A stretch of DNA of 64,000 nt from Lachnospiraceae bacterium FE2018 (GCA_000702845.1 JNKK01000004.1:62001-126000); one strand, 5' to 3'; shown: positions 1 through 8,112, counted from the stretch's first letter. Notes: a model not told the origin generated them from the sequence alone. A program made the numbers and translations.

Positions 1-545
1 CGCTTGGTGTCGGCATTACCAGTGAAGGAGAATACTTTGATCTGGAAGTAGCGAGTGTTATGCCATCGGAAGAAATGGAACGGCGTCTGAATGACGTCAT
101 GGCGGACGGGATTTCCGTTCTTTCTGTCCGGCAGATTCCGGACGATAAAAAATTTGGCGGCATGCGTCTGCTGGCGGCAGCGGATTATCTTGTCACCCCA
201 AAATATCTCCCGCATCCCGATGTTGCAGAGAGCATCCCCGCATTTCTCGAACAGACAGAAATTCTGCTGGAGAAGAAGACCAAAAAGGGAAGTAAAACCA
301 TGGATATCCGCCCGCTGATTTATCGTCTTGAAGCAAGAGAAGATGCTTTTTATCTCTTTGTTTCACAGGGCAGCGCAAACAATCTGCGGCCGGAATATGT
401 TGTTGAAAAACTGTTCGCTTTTGCAGGAAAAACGCTTCCGGAACACAGCCTTAAAATTCACAGGCTGGATCTTTACGCAGATGCCGGAAAAGATATGCAG
501 CAGCGTTTTGTGTCGCTTGAATCCTTTGGAGAAATCTGTAAATGA
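1..545 (+). CDS. TIGR03936-type radical SAM-associated protein (DUF2344), 5'-truncated
   Basis: The reading frame is open from the left edge and gives about 180 residues, so the N-terminus lies outside the window. The visible start, LGVGITSEGEYFDLEVASV, fits the DUF2344 family, which in Clostridia is encoded directly upstream of RNase G and next to a B12-binding radical SAM gene. The function is not established; a role in tRNA or rRNA modification is sometimes suggested from its position. The stop codon overlaps the next start by 4 bp (ATGA), which implies translational coupling to RNase G. No catalytic motif is visible in this portion. The call rests on sequence resemblance plus synteny. Confidence 0.75.
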   Translation, partial: LGVGITSEGEYFDLEVASVMPSEEMERRLNDVMADGISVLSVRQIPDDKKFGGMRLLAAADYLVTPKYLPHPDVAESIPAFLEQTEILLEKKTKKGSKTMDIRPLIYRLEAREDAFYLFVSQGSANNLRPEYVVEKLFAFAGKTLPEHSLKIHRLDLYADAGKDMQQRFVSLESFGEICK

Positions 546-1756
546 GTTCCAGACGCCTGATCCTGACAAACATGCCGGTGCGGCATCATGAAATGCTGGT
601 CTGTGTGATACAAGGGAAAGAAAACGGAAAAGCGGAGGATTTCTTTCTTTACCCGCCGGCTGACGGACAGCCTGTTCCCGGGGAAATATATGTCGGCAGA
701 ATCGACCGGATGCACCGGCAGACAGACGGAGCTTTTGTCCGGCTGTCAGGCAGACAAATGGTTTACCTTCCTGTAAAAGGTAATACCGGCTGTGATTATT
801 ATTCAATGAAGACACGCCGGGAAGAAGGTGCACGGCTTCGGGAGGGAGATGAACTTCTGCTTCAGATCGACGTAAATGCCCAGAAGACAAAACTTCCCCG
901 CGCAGATGGTGAATTAAATCTGCCCGGAAGGTATCTTGCTTTTACCACAAGAGATCCGGGCTGGCATGTTTCAAGAAAACTGAAGCCGGAAGAAAAAGAC
1001 AGGGTTCTCGCGGCGTTTTCCGCACAGAACTGTGATCCGGAAGACTTCGGCGTGATCGTCCGTACAAATGCCGCGCAGGCAGACGATGAGACGCTGATCA
1101 GTGAGTTTTATTCGCTGCGGGAACAGCTTCGACAGATTCTTCAGAGCGGGAGGACATCTGCTGCCGGAACCTGTATCTACCGGCCGCCGGCATTGTGGGC
1201 GCATCTGCTTGACAGGATTCCGTGTACGACGGATACTGTGATTGAATCAGATCATCCGGAATTGCTTGATCAGATCCGCCGGATGCTCGCAAAAGAAACG
1301 GAACAGCCTGTTTACAAACTGTATCAGGAGCAGGAACTGCCGCTCTGGCAGATGTACGGGCTCGGAAAAACCCTGGAACAACTCACTGCAAAACGTGTCT
1401 GGCTGAAATCGGGTGCTTCTGTTATCATTGAGCCGACAGAAGCGTTTGTATCAGTTGATGTAAACAGCGGAAAGTTCAGCAGAAAGCTGTCACGTGAAGA
1501 GACGGCCCGTAAAATCAATCTGGAAGCCGCGCCTGAAATTTTGCGGCAGATCCGTCTGCGTCAGCTGTCAGGGACCATTCTGATTGATTTTATCAATATG
1601 AAAGAGGCCGGGCATATACAGGAACTGATGCAGTGCCTGAAAGATAAAGCGGCAGAGGATCCCGTCAAAACAACAATTGTAGATATGACTGCACTCGGGA
1701 TTGTCGAGGCAACACGCGAAAAGAGGTATCCGCCGCTGACGGAACAAATTGAATGA
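542..1756 (+). CDS. rng: Ribonuclease E/G family protein (RNase G-like)
   Basis: A 404-residue endoribonuclease of the RNase E/G family, expected to cleave single-stranded AU-rich RNA in rRNA maturation and mRNA decay. An S1-like RNA-binding segment lies at about residues 48-120 (GEIYVGRIDRM). The catalytic core carries the expected Mg-binding aspartates in VSVDVNSGKF (about D306) and ILIDFINM (about D349), positions close to those of Escherichia coli RNase E. The protein ends soon after the core (EKRYPPLTEQIE), and the CPxCxG zinc-link of classical RNase E/G is not seen. It overlaps the genes on both sides by 4 bp, so it is the middle gene of a coupled trio. Confidence 0.9.
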   Translation: MSSRRLILTNMPVRHHEMLVCVIQGKENGKAEDFFLYPPADGQPVPGEIYVGRIDRMHRQTDGAFVRLSGRQMVYLPVKGNTGCDYYSMKTRREEGARLREGDELLLQIDVNAQKTKLPRADGELNLPGRYLAFTTRDPGWHVSRKLKPEEKDRVLAAFSAQNCDPEDFGVIVRTNAAQADDETLISEFYSLREQLRQILQSGRTSAAGTCIYRPPALWAHLLDRIPCTTDTVIESDHPELLDQIRRMLAKETEQPVYKLYQEQELPLWQMYGLGKTLEQLTAKRVWLKSGASVIIEPTEAFVSVDVNSGKFSRKLSREETARKINLEAAPEILRQIRLRQLSGTILIDFINMKEAGHIQELMQCLKDKAAEDPVKTTIVDMTALGIVEATREKRYPPLTEQIE

Positions 1757-2736
1757 ATTACTATGAATTAAAACACAGCGCCCCGCGGGGCCTGCGAAAA
1801 AAGAAAACAAAGAGAATACTGACACCGGCGGCTGTTATGGTGTTTTTTGCCGTGGAGACGCTTCTGTTTCTGGTTTTCGGTAGCATCGTACAGCTGCGCT
1901 TCGGTCTCGGCGGCGTCGCGATCACGGAACTGGGTATGCTGGTTCTTTCCGTTGTATTCGTTCTGATGTACCGTGCCGATCTGCGTTCGGTTTTTCCGGT
2001 CCGGCGGCCCAGAATTCTGGGACTGATCGGTTGTTTTATCCTCTGGTTCGGTGCGATTCTTACATCGATGCTTGTAAATCTCTTCCTGTTATACTGGTTT
2101 CCGGAGCCATATAAGACGCTCGGGGCAGAAGATGCATTATTTCAGAGTGTTCCGTTTCTGGTGCAGATTCTGATCGTTGCAATCCTGCCTGCCATCTGCG
2201 AAGAGGCACTGCACCGCGGCGTTATGCAGAGCGGAATCAGCAGCAAAGTCAGGAATACGATGCTTCTTTCTCTGATCATGGGCAGTATTTTTGCGGTCTT
2301 CCATCTGTATCCGATCAAATATCCGGGCATGCTGATACTGGGCGGAATGATGTCATATATCCTGGCGGTGACCGGCAATATGATGTATTCCAGTTTTGTT
2401 CATTTTATCAATAATTTTATTTCTCTTTTGATCGGAGAGGTCTCCGGCGGATTCTTTCTTTCGGGATTTGATCTGACGCGCGGAGCAGGAGATGTCTCCG
2501 GCATCGCTTCCGCATCCGACAGCATTCAGCTGTCATACATCGGGATTCTGGTTATGTCTGTCGGCATCATCATTCCGTTTGTCCTGTATCTGGGCGGATA
2601 TCTGCTGAAGCGGGCGGAGGCGCCGGTCAGGCCGTCATTCATTCCGAAAAATGTGCGGCACCCGGTACGGAACCGCATCGTGCTGCCGATGATCCTGATT
2701 TTTCTTGCGGGATTGCTGGTCGTAATCCTGTCATAA
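1753..2736 (+). CDS. CPBP family intramembrane glutamic endopeptidase (CAAX protease-like)
   Basis: A 327-residue polytopic membrane protein with about eight hydrophobic segments. It carries the CPBP/Abi signature: EEALHR at about residues 150-155 (EExxxR), a second conserved histidine in FAVFHL near 182, and HFINN near 217. The family contains intramembrane proteases related to Rce1; bacterial members act in bacteriocin immunity or on unknown membrane substrates. The substrate cannot be inferred here. A lysine/arginine-rich N-terminus (residues 14-21) suggests a cytosolic start. The 4-bp overlap with the RNase G stop codon couples the two genes. The downstream inverted repeat (TCATGCG at 2746-2752, CGCATGA at 2773-2779) may end the transcript but lacks a T-run. 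Confidence 0.85.
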   Translation: MNYYELKHSAPRGLRKKKTKRILTPAAVMVFFAVETLLFLVFGSIVQLRFGLGGVAITELGMLVLSVVFVLMYRADLRSVFPVRRPRILGLIGCFILWFGAILTSMLVNLFLLYWFPEPYKTLGAEDALFQSVPFLVQILIVAILPAICEEALHRGVMQSGISSKVRNTMLLSLIMGSIFAVFHLYPIKYPGMLILGGMMSYILAVTGNMMYSSFVHFINNFISLLIGEVSGGFFLSGFDLTRGAGDVSGIASASDSIQLSYIGILVMSVGIIIPFVLYLGGYLLKRAEAPVRPSFIPKNVRHPVRNRIVLPMILIFLAGLLVVILS

Positions 2737-2830
2737 AACCGGTTTTCATGCGATGCGGGCATCACTGCACGCCGCATGATAAAGAATCATTAAAATAGCT
2801 GTTTTTCCACAGAAAACCGTGCGGATCAGG

Positions 2831-2859
2831 TTGACAAAAACGCGGCCGGATGGTATATT
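2831..2859 (+). promoter_or_regulatory. Sigma-A promoter of rplU-rpmA
   Basis: A TTGACA box at 2831-2836 is followed after exactly 17 bp by TATATT at 2854-2859. Transcription should start near 2866, leaving a leader of about 90 nt before rplU. Confidence 0.85.
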
Positions 2860-2865
2860 ATCTGG

Positions 2866-2955
2866 GTATGCCGCACAGAGAGGTTCCCGAAGTGCATCGG
2901 ATTTTTGAGAATCCGGATGCCACCGTATCTGGCGAGATTAATAAGGAGGTGCCTT
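2866..2955 (+). promoter_or_regulatory. Ribosomal protein L21-type mRNA leader
   Basis: The leader between the promoter and rplU carries AGGTTCCCGAAGTGCATCGG and the block CGAGATTAATAAGGAGGTGC, which resemble the Firmicutes L21 leader known for autoregulation by L21. The stretch contains ATCCGG/CCGGAT-type pairing (CATCGGATTTTTGAGAATCCGGATG) able to fold upstream of the Shine-Dalgarno at 2943-2949. Recognition is from memory of the motif, and no covariance model was run. Confidence 0.6.
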
Positions 2956-3264
2956 ATGTACGCGATTATTGCAACAGGTGGTAAACAGTACAAGGTATCC
3001 GAAGGCGACGTGATCCGGGTCGAAAAGCTCGGCGTCGAGGCGGATGAAACTGTTACATTTGACCAGGTACTTGCAGTAAGAGACGACGATACCCTTAAGG
3101 TTGGCAAGGATGTTGAAAACGCAACTGTATCCGCAACCTGCACCGGCAACGGCAAGGGCAAAAAGGTCGTGATCTATAAGTACAAGAGAAAGACCGGATA
3201 TCACTGCAAAAACGGTCACAGACAGCAGTACACAGAAGTAAAGATCGACAAGATCAACGCATAA
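2956..3264 (+). CDS. rplU: 50S ribosomal protein L21
   Basis: A 102-residue protein beginning [18 protein letters not shown], the conserved L21 N-terminus, and containing [17 protein letters not shown], the rRNA-binding C-terminal block. The start was chosen at the ATG 7 nt after AAGGAGGT; a longer in-frame opening from 2905 would run through the leader. L21 binds 23S rRNA domains of the large subunit. Only about 20 bp separate it from rpmA, and the prp protease gene often found between them in Firmicutes is absent. Confidence 0.97.
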   Translation: MYAIIATGGKQYKVSEGDVIRVEKLGVEADETVTFDQVLAVRDDDTLKVGKDVENATVSATCTGNGKGKKVVIYKYKRKTGYHCKNGHRQQYTEVKIDKINA

Positions 3265-3283
3265 CAGCAAGGAGGAATTCGTA

Positions 3284-3544
3284 ATGGCTCATAAAAAGGG
3301 TGTCGGCTCCACAAAGAACGGCCGCGATTCCGAGTCGAAACGCCTCGGAGCGAAGCGGGCTGACGGACAGTTTGTCACAGCCGGAAATATTCTTTACAGA
3401 CAGCGCGGAACACACATCCATCCGGGTGTCAATGTAGGCAGAGGAAAAGATGATACTCTGTTCGCGACGGCTGATGGTATCGTTCGTTACCACAGATATG
3501 GAAGAGACAGAAAGAAAGTCTCTGTCGTTCCGGTAGAAGACTAA
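3284..3544 (+). CDS. rpmA: 50S ribosomal protein L27
   Basis: An 86-residue L27 beginning [19 protein letters not shown], with the conserved [10 protein letters not shown] and NILYRQRGT blocks. The start is set by GGAGG at 3271-3275. Most Firmicutes L27 proteins begin with a 9-12 residue extension (ending in FFA) that Prp removes; here translation starts directly at the mature sequence AHKKG. The mature N-terminus reaches the peptidyl transferase centre. An intrinsic terminator follows directly. Confidence 0.97.
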   Translation: MAHKKGVGSTKNGRDSESKRLGAKRADGQFVTAGNILYRQRGTHIHPGVNVGRGKDDTLFATADGIVRYHRYGRDRKKVSVVPVED

Positions 3545-3560
3545 TTTTATCAGCGTTTTG

Positions 3561-3600
3561 GAGCTGCTGCATATTATTGCGGCAGCTCTTTCTTCTTTCT
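3561..3600 (+). terminator. Intrinsic terminator after rpmA
   Basis: A 10-bp stem (GAGCTGCTGC with GCGGCAGCTC, one G-U pair) and an 8-nt AT-rich loop are followed by a T-rich tract TTTCTTCTTTC. Partial readthrough into obgE is possible because no clear new promoter is seen before 3623. Confidence 0.85.
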
Positions 3601-3622
3601 AATTAATACAGGAGCTGTATAT

Positions 3623-4936
3623 ATGTTTGCAGACAGAGCAAAAATTTTAATTAAATCCGGTAAGGGCGGTGACGGACACGTCAGCTTCCGCCGCGAAAAA
3701 TATGTTCCGAACGGCGGTCCGGACGGCGGTGACGGCGGCCGCGGCGGCGACATTATTTTTGAAGTGGATCCGGGAATGAATACGCTGGCGAATTACCGGT
3801 ATAAACGTAAATTTACAGCGGGAAACGGCGGCGACGGAGAAAAGCGGAAACGTCACGGCGCAGATGGCGCGGATCTTGTTCTGAAGGTTCCGGAAGGAAC
3901 GGTTGTTCTGGACAATCAGAGCGGCAAAGTTATTGCAGACCTTTCCGGTGACAACCGGCGCACGGTTCTTCTGCGCGGCGGCCGCGGCGGCAAAGGGAAT
4001 ATGAATTTTGCCACGCCGACGATGCAGGCGCCGCATTATGCACAGCCGGGACAGCCTGCCCGCGAACTCGAAGTGCGTCTGGAACTGAAGCTGATTGCAG
4101 ACGTCGGTCTCGTGGGATTTCCGAATGTCGGAAAGTCGACGTTTCTTTCCCGCATCAGCAATGCCACACCGAAAATTGCCAATTATCATTTTACGACACT
4201 TGTCCCGAATCTGGGTGTCGTCGATCTGGATGACGGAGCCGGTTTTGTTGTGGCGGATATTCCCGGACTGATAGAAGGCGCGTCAGAAGGCGCCGGACTG
4301 GGCTTTCAGTTTCTGCGCCACATTGAACGCACAAGGATGTTCATTCATCTGGTCGATGTCTCCGGCAGCGAGGGACGTGATCCGGTTGATGATATCCGGA
4401 AAATCAATGCGGAACTGGAAAAATACGGCATTGATCTTTCAGAAAAGCGGCAGGTGATTGCCGCAAACAAGATGGATCTTGTCTATATGGAGTATTATGA
4501 GGAGACAGGAGAGGAGAGTCCGCTGGATCATCTGCGCGCGGCATTTGCAGATGAAAACATTCCTGTTTTTCCGATTTCAGCAGCAACCGGCGAGGGAATC
4601 CGTCCGCTCCTGTATCATGTGAATGAAACATTGAAGGAGATTCCAAGAGAAGGCATGCATTTTGCACCGGAAGTTGATGTTGAAGAAATTCTGCCGGTGG
4701 ATGACAGCATGCCATTTGAAGTCTTTACCGATCCGGATGATGAACATGTTTTCCATGTCGAGGGACCGCGCGTTGAAAAAATGCTCGGCTACACGAATCT
4801 TGAATCTGAAAAAGGCTTTGCATTCTTCCAGAAGTTTCTGGATACCAGCGGCATTCTGACGGCCCTTGAAGAAGCCGGTGTACAGGACGGGGATCTTGTT
4901 TGGGTATACGGTCATTCATTTGAATATTATAAGTAA
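3623..4936 (+). CDS. obgE: Obg family GTPase, ribosome assembly
   Basis: A 437-residue GTPase with three domains: the glycine-rich Obg fold (about 1-158, with GGDGGRGGD and RGGRGGKGN), the G domain (G1 GFPNVGKST near 164-172, G3 DIPGLIEGA near 211, G4 NKMD near 282, G5 ISAATGEG), and the C-terminal OCT domain seen in Gram-positive members (from about 350 to the end). Obg acts in late 50S assembly and couples growth to stress signals. An AGGAGC Shine-Dalgarno precedes the ATG. It heads a co-directional run with yhbY and nadD. Confidence 0.97.
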   Translation: MFADRAKILIKSGKGGDGHVSFRREKYVPNGGPDGGDGGRGGDIIFEVDPGMNTLANYRYKRKFTAGNGGDGEKRKRHGADGADLVLKVPEGTVVLDNQSGKVIADLSGDNRRTVLLRGGRGGKGNMNFATPTMQAPHYAQPGQPARELEVRLELKLIADVGLVGFPNVGKSTFLSRISNATPKIANYHFTTLVPNLGVVDLDDGAGFVVADIPGLIEGASEGAGLGFQFLRHIERTRMFIHLVDVSGSEGRDPVDDIRKINAELEKYGIDLSEKRQVIAANKMDLVYMEYYEETGEESPLDHLRAAFADENIPVFPISAATGEGIRPLLYHVNETLKEIPREGMHFAPEVDVEEILPVDDSMPFEVFTDPDDEHVFHVEGPRVEKMLGYTNLESEKGFAFFQKFLDTSGILTALEEAGVQDGDLVWVYGHSFEYYK

Positions 4937-4961
4937 AAAAAGAACAGAACGGAGAATACTT

Positions 4962-5294
4962 ATGGTACAATTAACCAGTAAGCAGCGCGCTTTTCTGAAG
5001 AGCCTCGCCATGAAAGAAGATGCAATTCTTCAGCTGGGCAAAACCGGCGTAACACCGGAGTTCACCGCATCGCTGGATGAGGCACTTGCCGCGCGCGAAC
5101 TTGTTAAAATCGGCGTACAGAAAACATTTGCGGAAGATGAGGATCTTCAGGAAGCCGCGCAGACACTCGCAGCGCGGACAGGATCCTGTGTCGTTCAGAC
5201 AATCGGCAGAAAGATTGTATTCTATCGGCCGGGCGATGAAAAACACCGCAAAATTGAACTGCCGCGTGCGCGCAAAACATCCGGTGCATTCTGA
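4962..5294 (+). CDS. yhbY: YhbY family RNA-binding protein (CRM domain)
   Basis: A 110-residue protein starting MVQLTSKQRAFLKSLAM, the CRM/YhbY signature, with the RNA-binding loop LGKTGV near residues 26-31. Such proteins bind pre-50S particles. An in-frame opening upstream from 4866 overlaps obgE and is rejected; the ATG at 4962 follows CGGAG at a suitable distance. The C-terminus is basic (RKIELPRARKTSG). It sits 25 bp after obgE, consistent with a joint role in 50S assembly. Confidence 0.93.
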   Translation: MVQLTSKQRAFLKSLAMKEDAILQLGKTGVTPEFTASLDEALAARELVKIGVQKTFAEDEDLQEAAQTLAARTGSCVVQTIGRKIVFYRPGDEKHRKIELPRARKTSGAF

Positions 5295-5384
5295 GTCAGG
5301 CATCGTCGCTTGCAGGATCGATGCAGGTACCGCACCAAAAAGAAGCTTTACAATGCTGACTACACAGAGCAGGCAGGAAAACAC

Positions 5385-6017
5385 ATGACAAAGAGAAAAA
5401 TCGGTATTATGGGAGGTACGTTTGATCCCATTCACATTGGCCATCTGATCCTCGGAGAAGCGGCTCACCGGCAGTTCGGGCTGGAAACGGTCTATTTTAT
5501 GCCGGCAGGAAATCCTCCGCACAAAAGGAACCGGGCCGGAAGGGCCACCGACGCCCAGCGCCTGGAAATGGTGCGCCGCGCCATTGCTTCGAATCCGCAC
5601 TTTGAGCTGTCGGAGCGGGAGATGAATCCAGATGGGTACAGTTATTCTTACCGGACGCTGGAAGCTCTGAATTCGGAACACCCGGACTGTTCATTCTATT
5701 TTATTATCGGCGCTGACAGTCTTTTTGATTTTGATACCTGGCGCGAGCCGGCGCGGATTGCAGCTGCCTGCAGTCTTGTCGTTGCGACACGAAACCAGAC
5801 GGATCCGGTCCGTTTTGAACAGGAAATAGAAACCAAGCGTAAAACGTATAACGGGACGTTCCTTCGGCTGGACACACCGAATCTGGATATTTCATCCCAT
5901 CATCTGCGGGAAATGATTCAGAAGGAAGAATCCGTTAAGTATTATATCCCTGATCCGGTTATTGAATACATTCAGCAGGAACACATTTACCGGGTGGATG
6001 ACGGCGAGGAGTCATGA
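5385..6017 (+). CDS. nadD: Nicotinate-nucleotide adenylyltransferase
   Basis: A 210-residue enzyme that adenylates nicotinate mononucleotide in NAD synthesis. It begins MTKRKIGIMGGTFDPIHIGH, containing the nucleotidyltransferase GGTFDPIHxGH motif, and has the second conserved block LDISSHHLREMI near 170-181 (usually ISSTxIR). The ATG at 5385 was chosen because the motif must lie at the N-terminus; the longer frame from 5310 has no support. The Shine-Dalgarno (GCAGGAAA) is modest. It is followed by yqeK, as in many Firmicutes. Confidence 0.95.
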   Translation: MTKRKIGIMGGTFDPIHIGHLILGEAAHRQFGLETVYFMPAGNPPHKRNRAGRATDAQRLEMVRRAIASNPHFELSEREMNPDGYSYSYRTLEALNSEHPDCSFYFIIGADSLFDFDTWREPARIAAACSLVVATRNQTDPVRFEQEIETKRKTYNGTFLRLDTPNLDISSHHLREMIQKEESVKYYIPDPVIEYIQQEHIYRVDDGEES

Positions 6018-6133
6018 GCCTCCTGCGCAATATGTAAAGAAAAACACCTGCCGGGAAACATCCCCGGAAAGCAGCATGGAAACGAAATGCATGGCAGCGA
6101 ATATAAAATGCGGGAAGGCGACTGAGACAGTAC

Positions 6134-6781
6134 ATGAAGAGACAGAATGAAAAGACAGAAGCATCCGGACAGAAACCGGATTATAACGAAATCGAGACGC
6201 GCCTTTCCAAACTGCAGAACGGACGGCGGTTTCAGCATACACTCGGCGTTACCTATACCGCCTGTGCGCTTGCAATGCGCTATGGATGCGATCTGGATCA
6301 GGCCCGCACGGCAGGACTTCTGCATGACTGTGCCAAACATTACAGCGGGATTGAGCTGCGGGAAATTGCCTACAGAAAACATATTAATGTTTCCCGGTTT
6401 GAGCGTGATCACACACCGCTCCTGCATTCGAAAGTCGGTGCCTATCTGGCACGGGTAGATTATGGTGTCACAGATCTTTCCATTCTTGAGGCAATCCGCT
6501 GGCACACGACCGGAAAACCTGACATGACACTTCTTGAAAAGATTATATTTACAGCTGATTATATCGAGCCGAACCGCGACCGCGCGCCGCATCTGCCTGA
6601 ACTGCGCGCAATGGCCTTTCAGGATCTTGATCAGTGCGTCTGCGGAATTCTTGCGGATACAAAGAATTATCTATCAAAGAATCCGAAAGCAATGGACCCC
6701 ATGACACTTGACGCACTGGCTTATTATCAGAGTCATACGGGATCCGGTGAAAACAACCCGACGGAGAAAGAAACAGTTTAA
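6134..6781 (+). CDS. yqeK: HD-domain hydrolase YqeK (symmetrical Ap4A hydrolase type)
   Basis: A 215-residue HD protein. The metal-binding residues are visible in RFQHTLGV (His near 37), GLLHDCAKH (HD near 67-68), HSKVGAYLA, RWHTTG and TADYIEPNR. The YqeK family hydrolyses diadenosine tetraphosphate to ADP. It lies between nadD and rsfS, its standard neighbourhood. The 116-bp gap before it contains a small GC hairpin (CCGGGAAACATCCCCGG) but no convincing promoter. The C-terminal tail (SGENNPTEKETV) is extra and polar. Confidence 0.92.
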   Translation: MKRQNEKTEASGQKPDYNEIETRLSKLQNGRRFQHTLGVTYTACALAMRYGCDLDQARTAGLLHDCAKHYSGIELREIAYRKHINVSRFERDHTPLLHSKVGAYLARVDYGVTDLSILEAIRWHTTGKPDMTLLEKIIFTADYIEPNRDRAPHLPELRAMAFQDLDQCVCGILADTKNYLSKNPKAMDPMTLDALAYYQSHTGSGENNPTEKETV

Positions 6782-6797
6782 GGAGGACTGATCAGAT

Positions 6798-7151
6798 ATG
6801 GCATCATCAAAAGAACTTGCGAAAATCGCCATCGAAGCGATGGAAGATAAAAAGGCGATTGATATCAAAATTATTGATATCGAGAAGATTTCAACACTTG
6901 CCGATTATTTTATTATTGCAAGCGGATCCAACCGCAATCAGGTTCAGGCAATGGCGGATGAAGTCGATGAGAAAATGAGCAGGGCAGGTTATGAGCCGAA
7001 GAATATTGAAGGCTACCGGAATGCAAACTGGATCCTGATGGACTACGGTGATCTGGTCATTCATATTTTTGATGAGGAAAACCGGTTGTTCTATGATCTG
7101 GAGCGGATCTGGAGAGACGGAAATCTCGTCGGAAAAGAAGCACTTGAATAA
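6798..7151 (+). CDS. rsfS: Ribosome silencing factor RsfS
   Basis: A 117-residue RsfS/Iojap protein with DYFIIASGSNRNQVQAMAD and the conserved tail block GDLVIHIFDEENRLFYDLER. It binds L14 and blocks subunit joining during starvation. A strong AAGGAGG lies at 6780-6786 before the ATG, 16 bp after yqeK. It is the last gene of the + strand run, followed by a strong bidirectional terminator. Confidence 0.96.
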   Translation: MASSKELAKIAIEAMEDKKAIDIKIIDIEKISTLADYFIIASGSNRNQVQAMADEVDEKMSRAGYEPKNIEGYRNANWILMDYGDLVIHIFDEENRLFYDLERIWRDGNLVGKEALE

Positions 7152-7176
7152 TAACCAATAACCGGCTGAAAATGAT

Positions 7177-7228
7177 AAAAAGCAGAGACAGTGATTGAAA
7201 TGAATCGATCAATGTCTCTGCTTTTTAA
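7177..7228. terminator. Bidirectional terminator between rsfS and lexA
   Basis: An almost perfect long stem: AAAAAGCAGAGACA pairs with TGTCTCTGCTTTTT, extended inward by TGATTG/CGATCA. T-runs lie on both strands, so it can serve convergent rsfS and lexA. Confidence 0.92.
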
Positions 7229-7287
7229 TTTATCCGGATGTCTGATCCGATCCAGTGCCGATGTGACGGAACCGCCGCGGACAGGGA

Positions 7288-7944
7288 TCAGAAAAACCGC
7301 ATAACACCGATTACTTTGCCGAGAATCGTCAGATCTTCAACAATGATCGGATCCATATAATCGTTTTCCGGCTGAAGACGGTAGTGTCCGTTTTCGGGGT
7401 AGTAGGTCTTGACCGTGGCGGAGTCTTCAATGAGCGCGACAACCATGTCACCTCTCCGGGCAGCAGGTGTTTTCTCGACGAGAACATAGTCACCGTCCAG
7501 AATACCGGCATTGATCATGCTTTCTCCTTTTACACGGAGCATGAACGTCTCCTGATTCGGCAGACGGTCAACCGGAAATGGAAAATAGGTCTCTATCATT
7601 TCTTCTGCCAGAAGAGGCGTTCCGGCGGCAACCCGTCCGACGACAGGAACATTTACCAGCTCCGGCCCTTCTGTCTTCAGGTTTGGCTGCGGTGCAAGAG
7701 CAGCACGGCGCAGATCCTGAAATTCCTCATCAAGAATCTCAATGGTCCTGGATTTATCCGGATCCCTGCGGATATAACCGGCTTTTTCCAGCTGCGCAAG
7801 ATGAGCATGTACAGAAGAAGTGGATTTCAGACCCACGGCCGCACAGATCTCGCGGACAGACGGAGGGAAACCTCTGGTCAGAATCTCCTGCTTGAGAAAG
7901 GAGAGAATTTGTTTCTGCTTATCGCTGATTTTATCTGTTTTCAT
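7288..7944 (-). CDS. lexA: SOS repressor LexA
   Basis: A 218-residue LexA. The N-terminal winged helix (about 1-70) is followed by a linker and the S24 autoprotease domain. The cleavage site is VAAG (A107-G108), the nucleophile is Ser142 (KGESM) and the general base Lys179 (ATVKTYY). RecA-stimulated self-cleavage should derepress SOS genes. It is transcribed divergently from a YneA-like gene, the classical Firmicutes arrangement. The Shine-Dalgarno (TAGGAG region) lies just before the ATG. Three LexA boxes in the shared upstream region imply autoregulation. Confidence 0.97.
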   Translation of the reverse strand: MKTDKISDKQKQILSFLKQEILTRGFPPSVREICAAVGLKSTSSVHAHLAQLEKAGYIRRDPDKSRTIEILDEEFQDLRRAALAPQPNLKTEGPELVNVPVVGRVAAGTPLLAEEMIETYFPFPVDRLPNQETFMLRVKGESMINAGILDGDYVLVEKTPAARRGDMVVALIEDSATVKTYYPENGHYRLQPENDYMDPIIVEDLTILGKVIGVMRFF

Positions 7945-7997
7945 AGGAGAGAATATTCCTTATTACGTAGAATCATATGCAGGTTCTTTCTAACTGC

Positions 7998-8026
7998 ATT
8001 TTAACATAATCAGCGGAGTAAAACAA
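7998..8026 (-). promoter_or_regulatory. Probable lexA promoter
   Basis: On the minus strand TTGTTT (8026-8021) is followed after 17 bp by TAAAAT (8003-7998). LexA box 1 lies about 10 bp upstream of the -35 element. Confidence 0.6.
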
Positions 8027-8035
8027 GAAAAGAAT

Positions 8036-8049
8036 CGAACAAATGTTTG
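8036..8049. promoter_or_regulatory. LexA box 1 (Firmicutes type)
   Basis: CGAACAAATGTTTG matches the CGAAC-N4-GTTCG consensus with one mismatch in the right arm. It is the exact reverse complement of box 2, 13 nt away. Confidence 0.85.
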
Positions 8050-8058
8050 AAAAAATGA

Positions 8059-8087
8059 TTGACAAACATTTGTTCGGGATATATACT
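8059..8087 (+). promoter_or_regulatory. Promoter of the YneA-like gene, LexA-covered
   Basis: TTGACA (8059-8064) and TATACT (8082-8087) are spaced by 17 bp. LexA box 2 overlaps the -35 box and the spacer, so bound LexA would block polymerase directly. Confidence 0.88.
8063..8076. promoter_or_regulatory. LexA box 2
   Basis: CAAACATTTGTTCG has one mismatch to consensus and sits inside the YneA-like promoter. Confidence 0.9.
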
Positions 8088-8098
8088 ATGAGTTATAC

Positions 8099-8112
8099 AG
8101 AACATGTGTTCG
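8099..8112. promoter_or_regulatory. LexA box 3
   Basis: AGAACATGTGTTCG matches GAAC-N4-GTTC perfectly. It lies about 12 bp downstream of the -10 box, so it would act as a roadblock or give cooperative binding. Confidence 0.85.
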
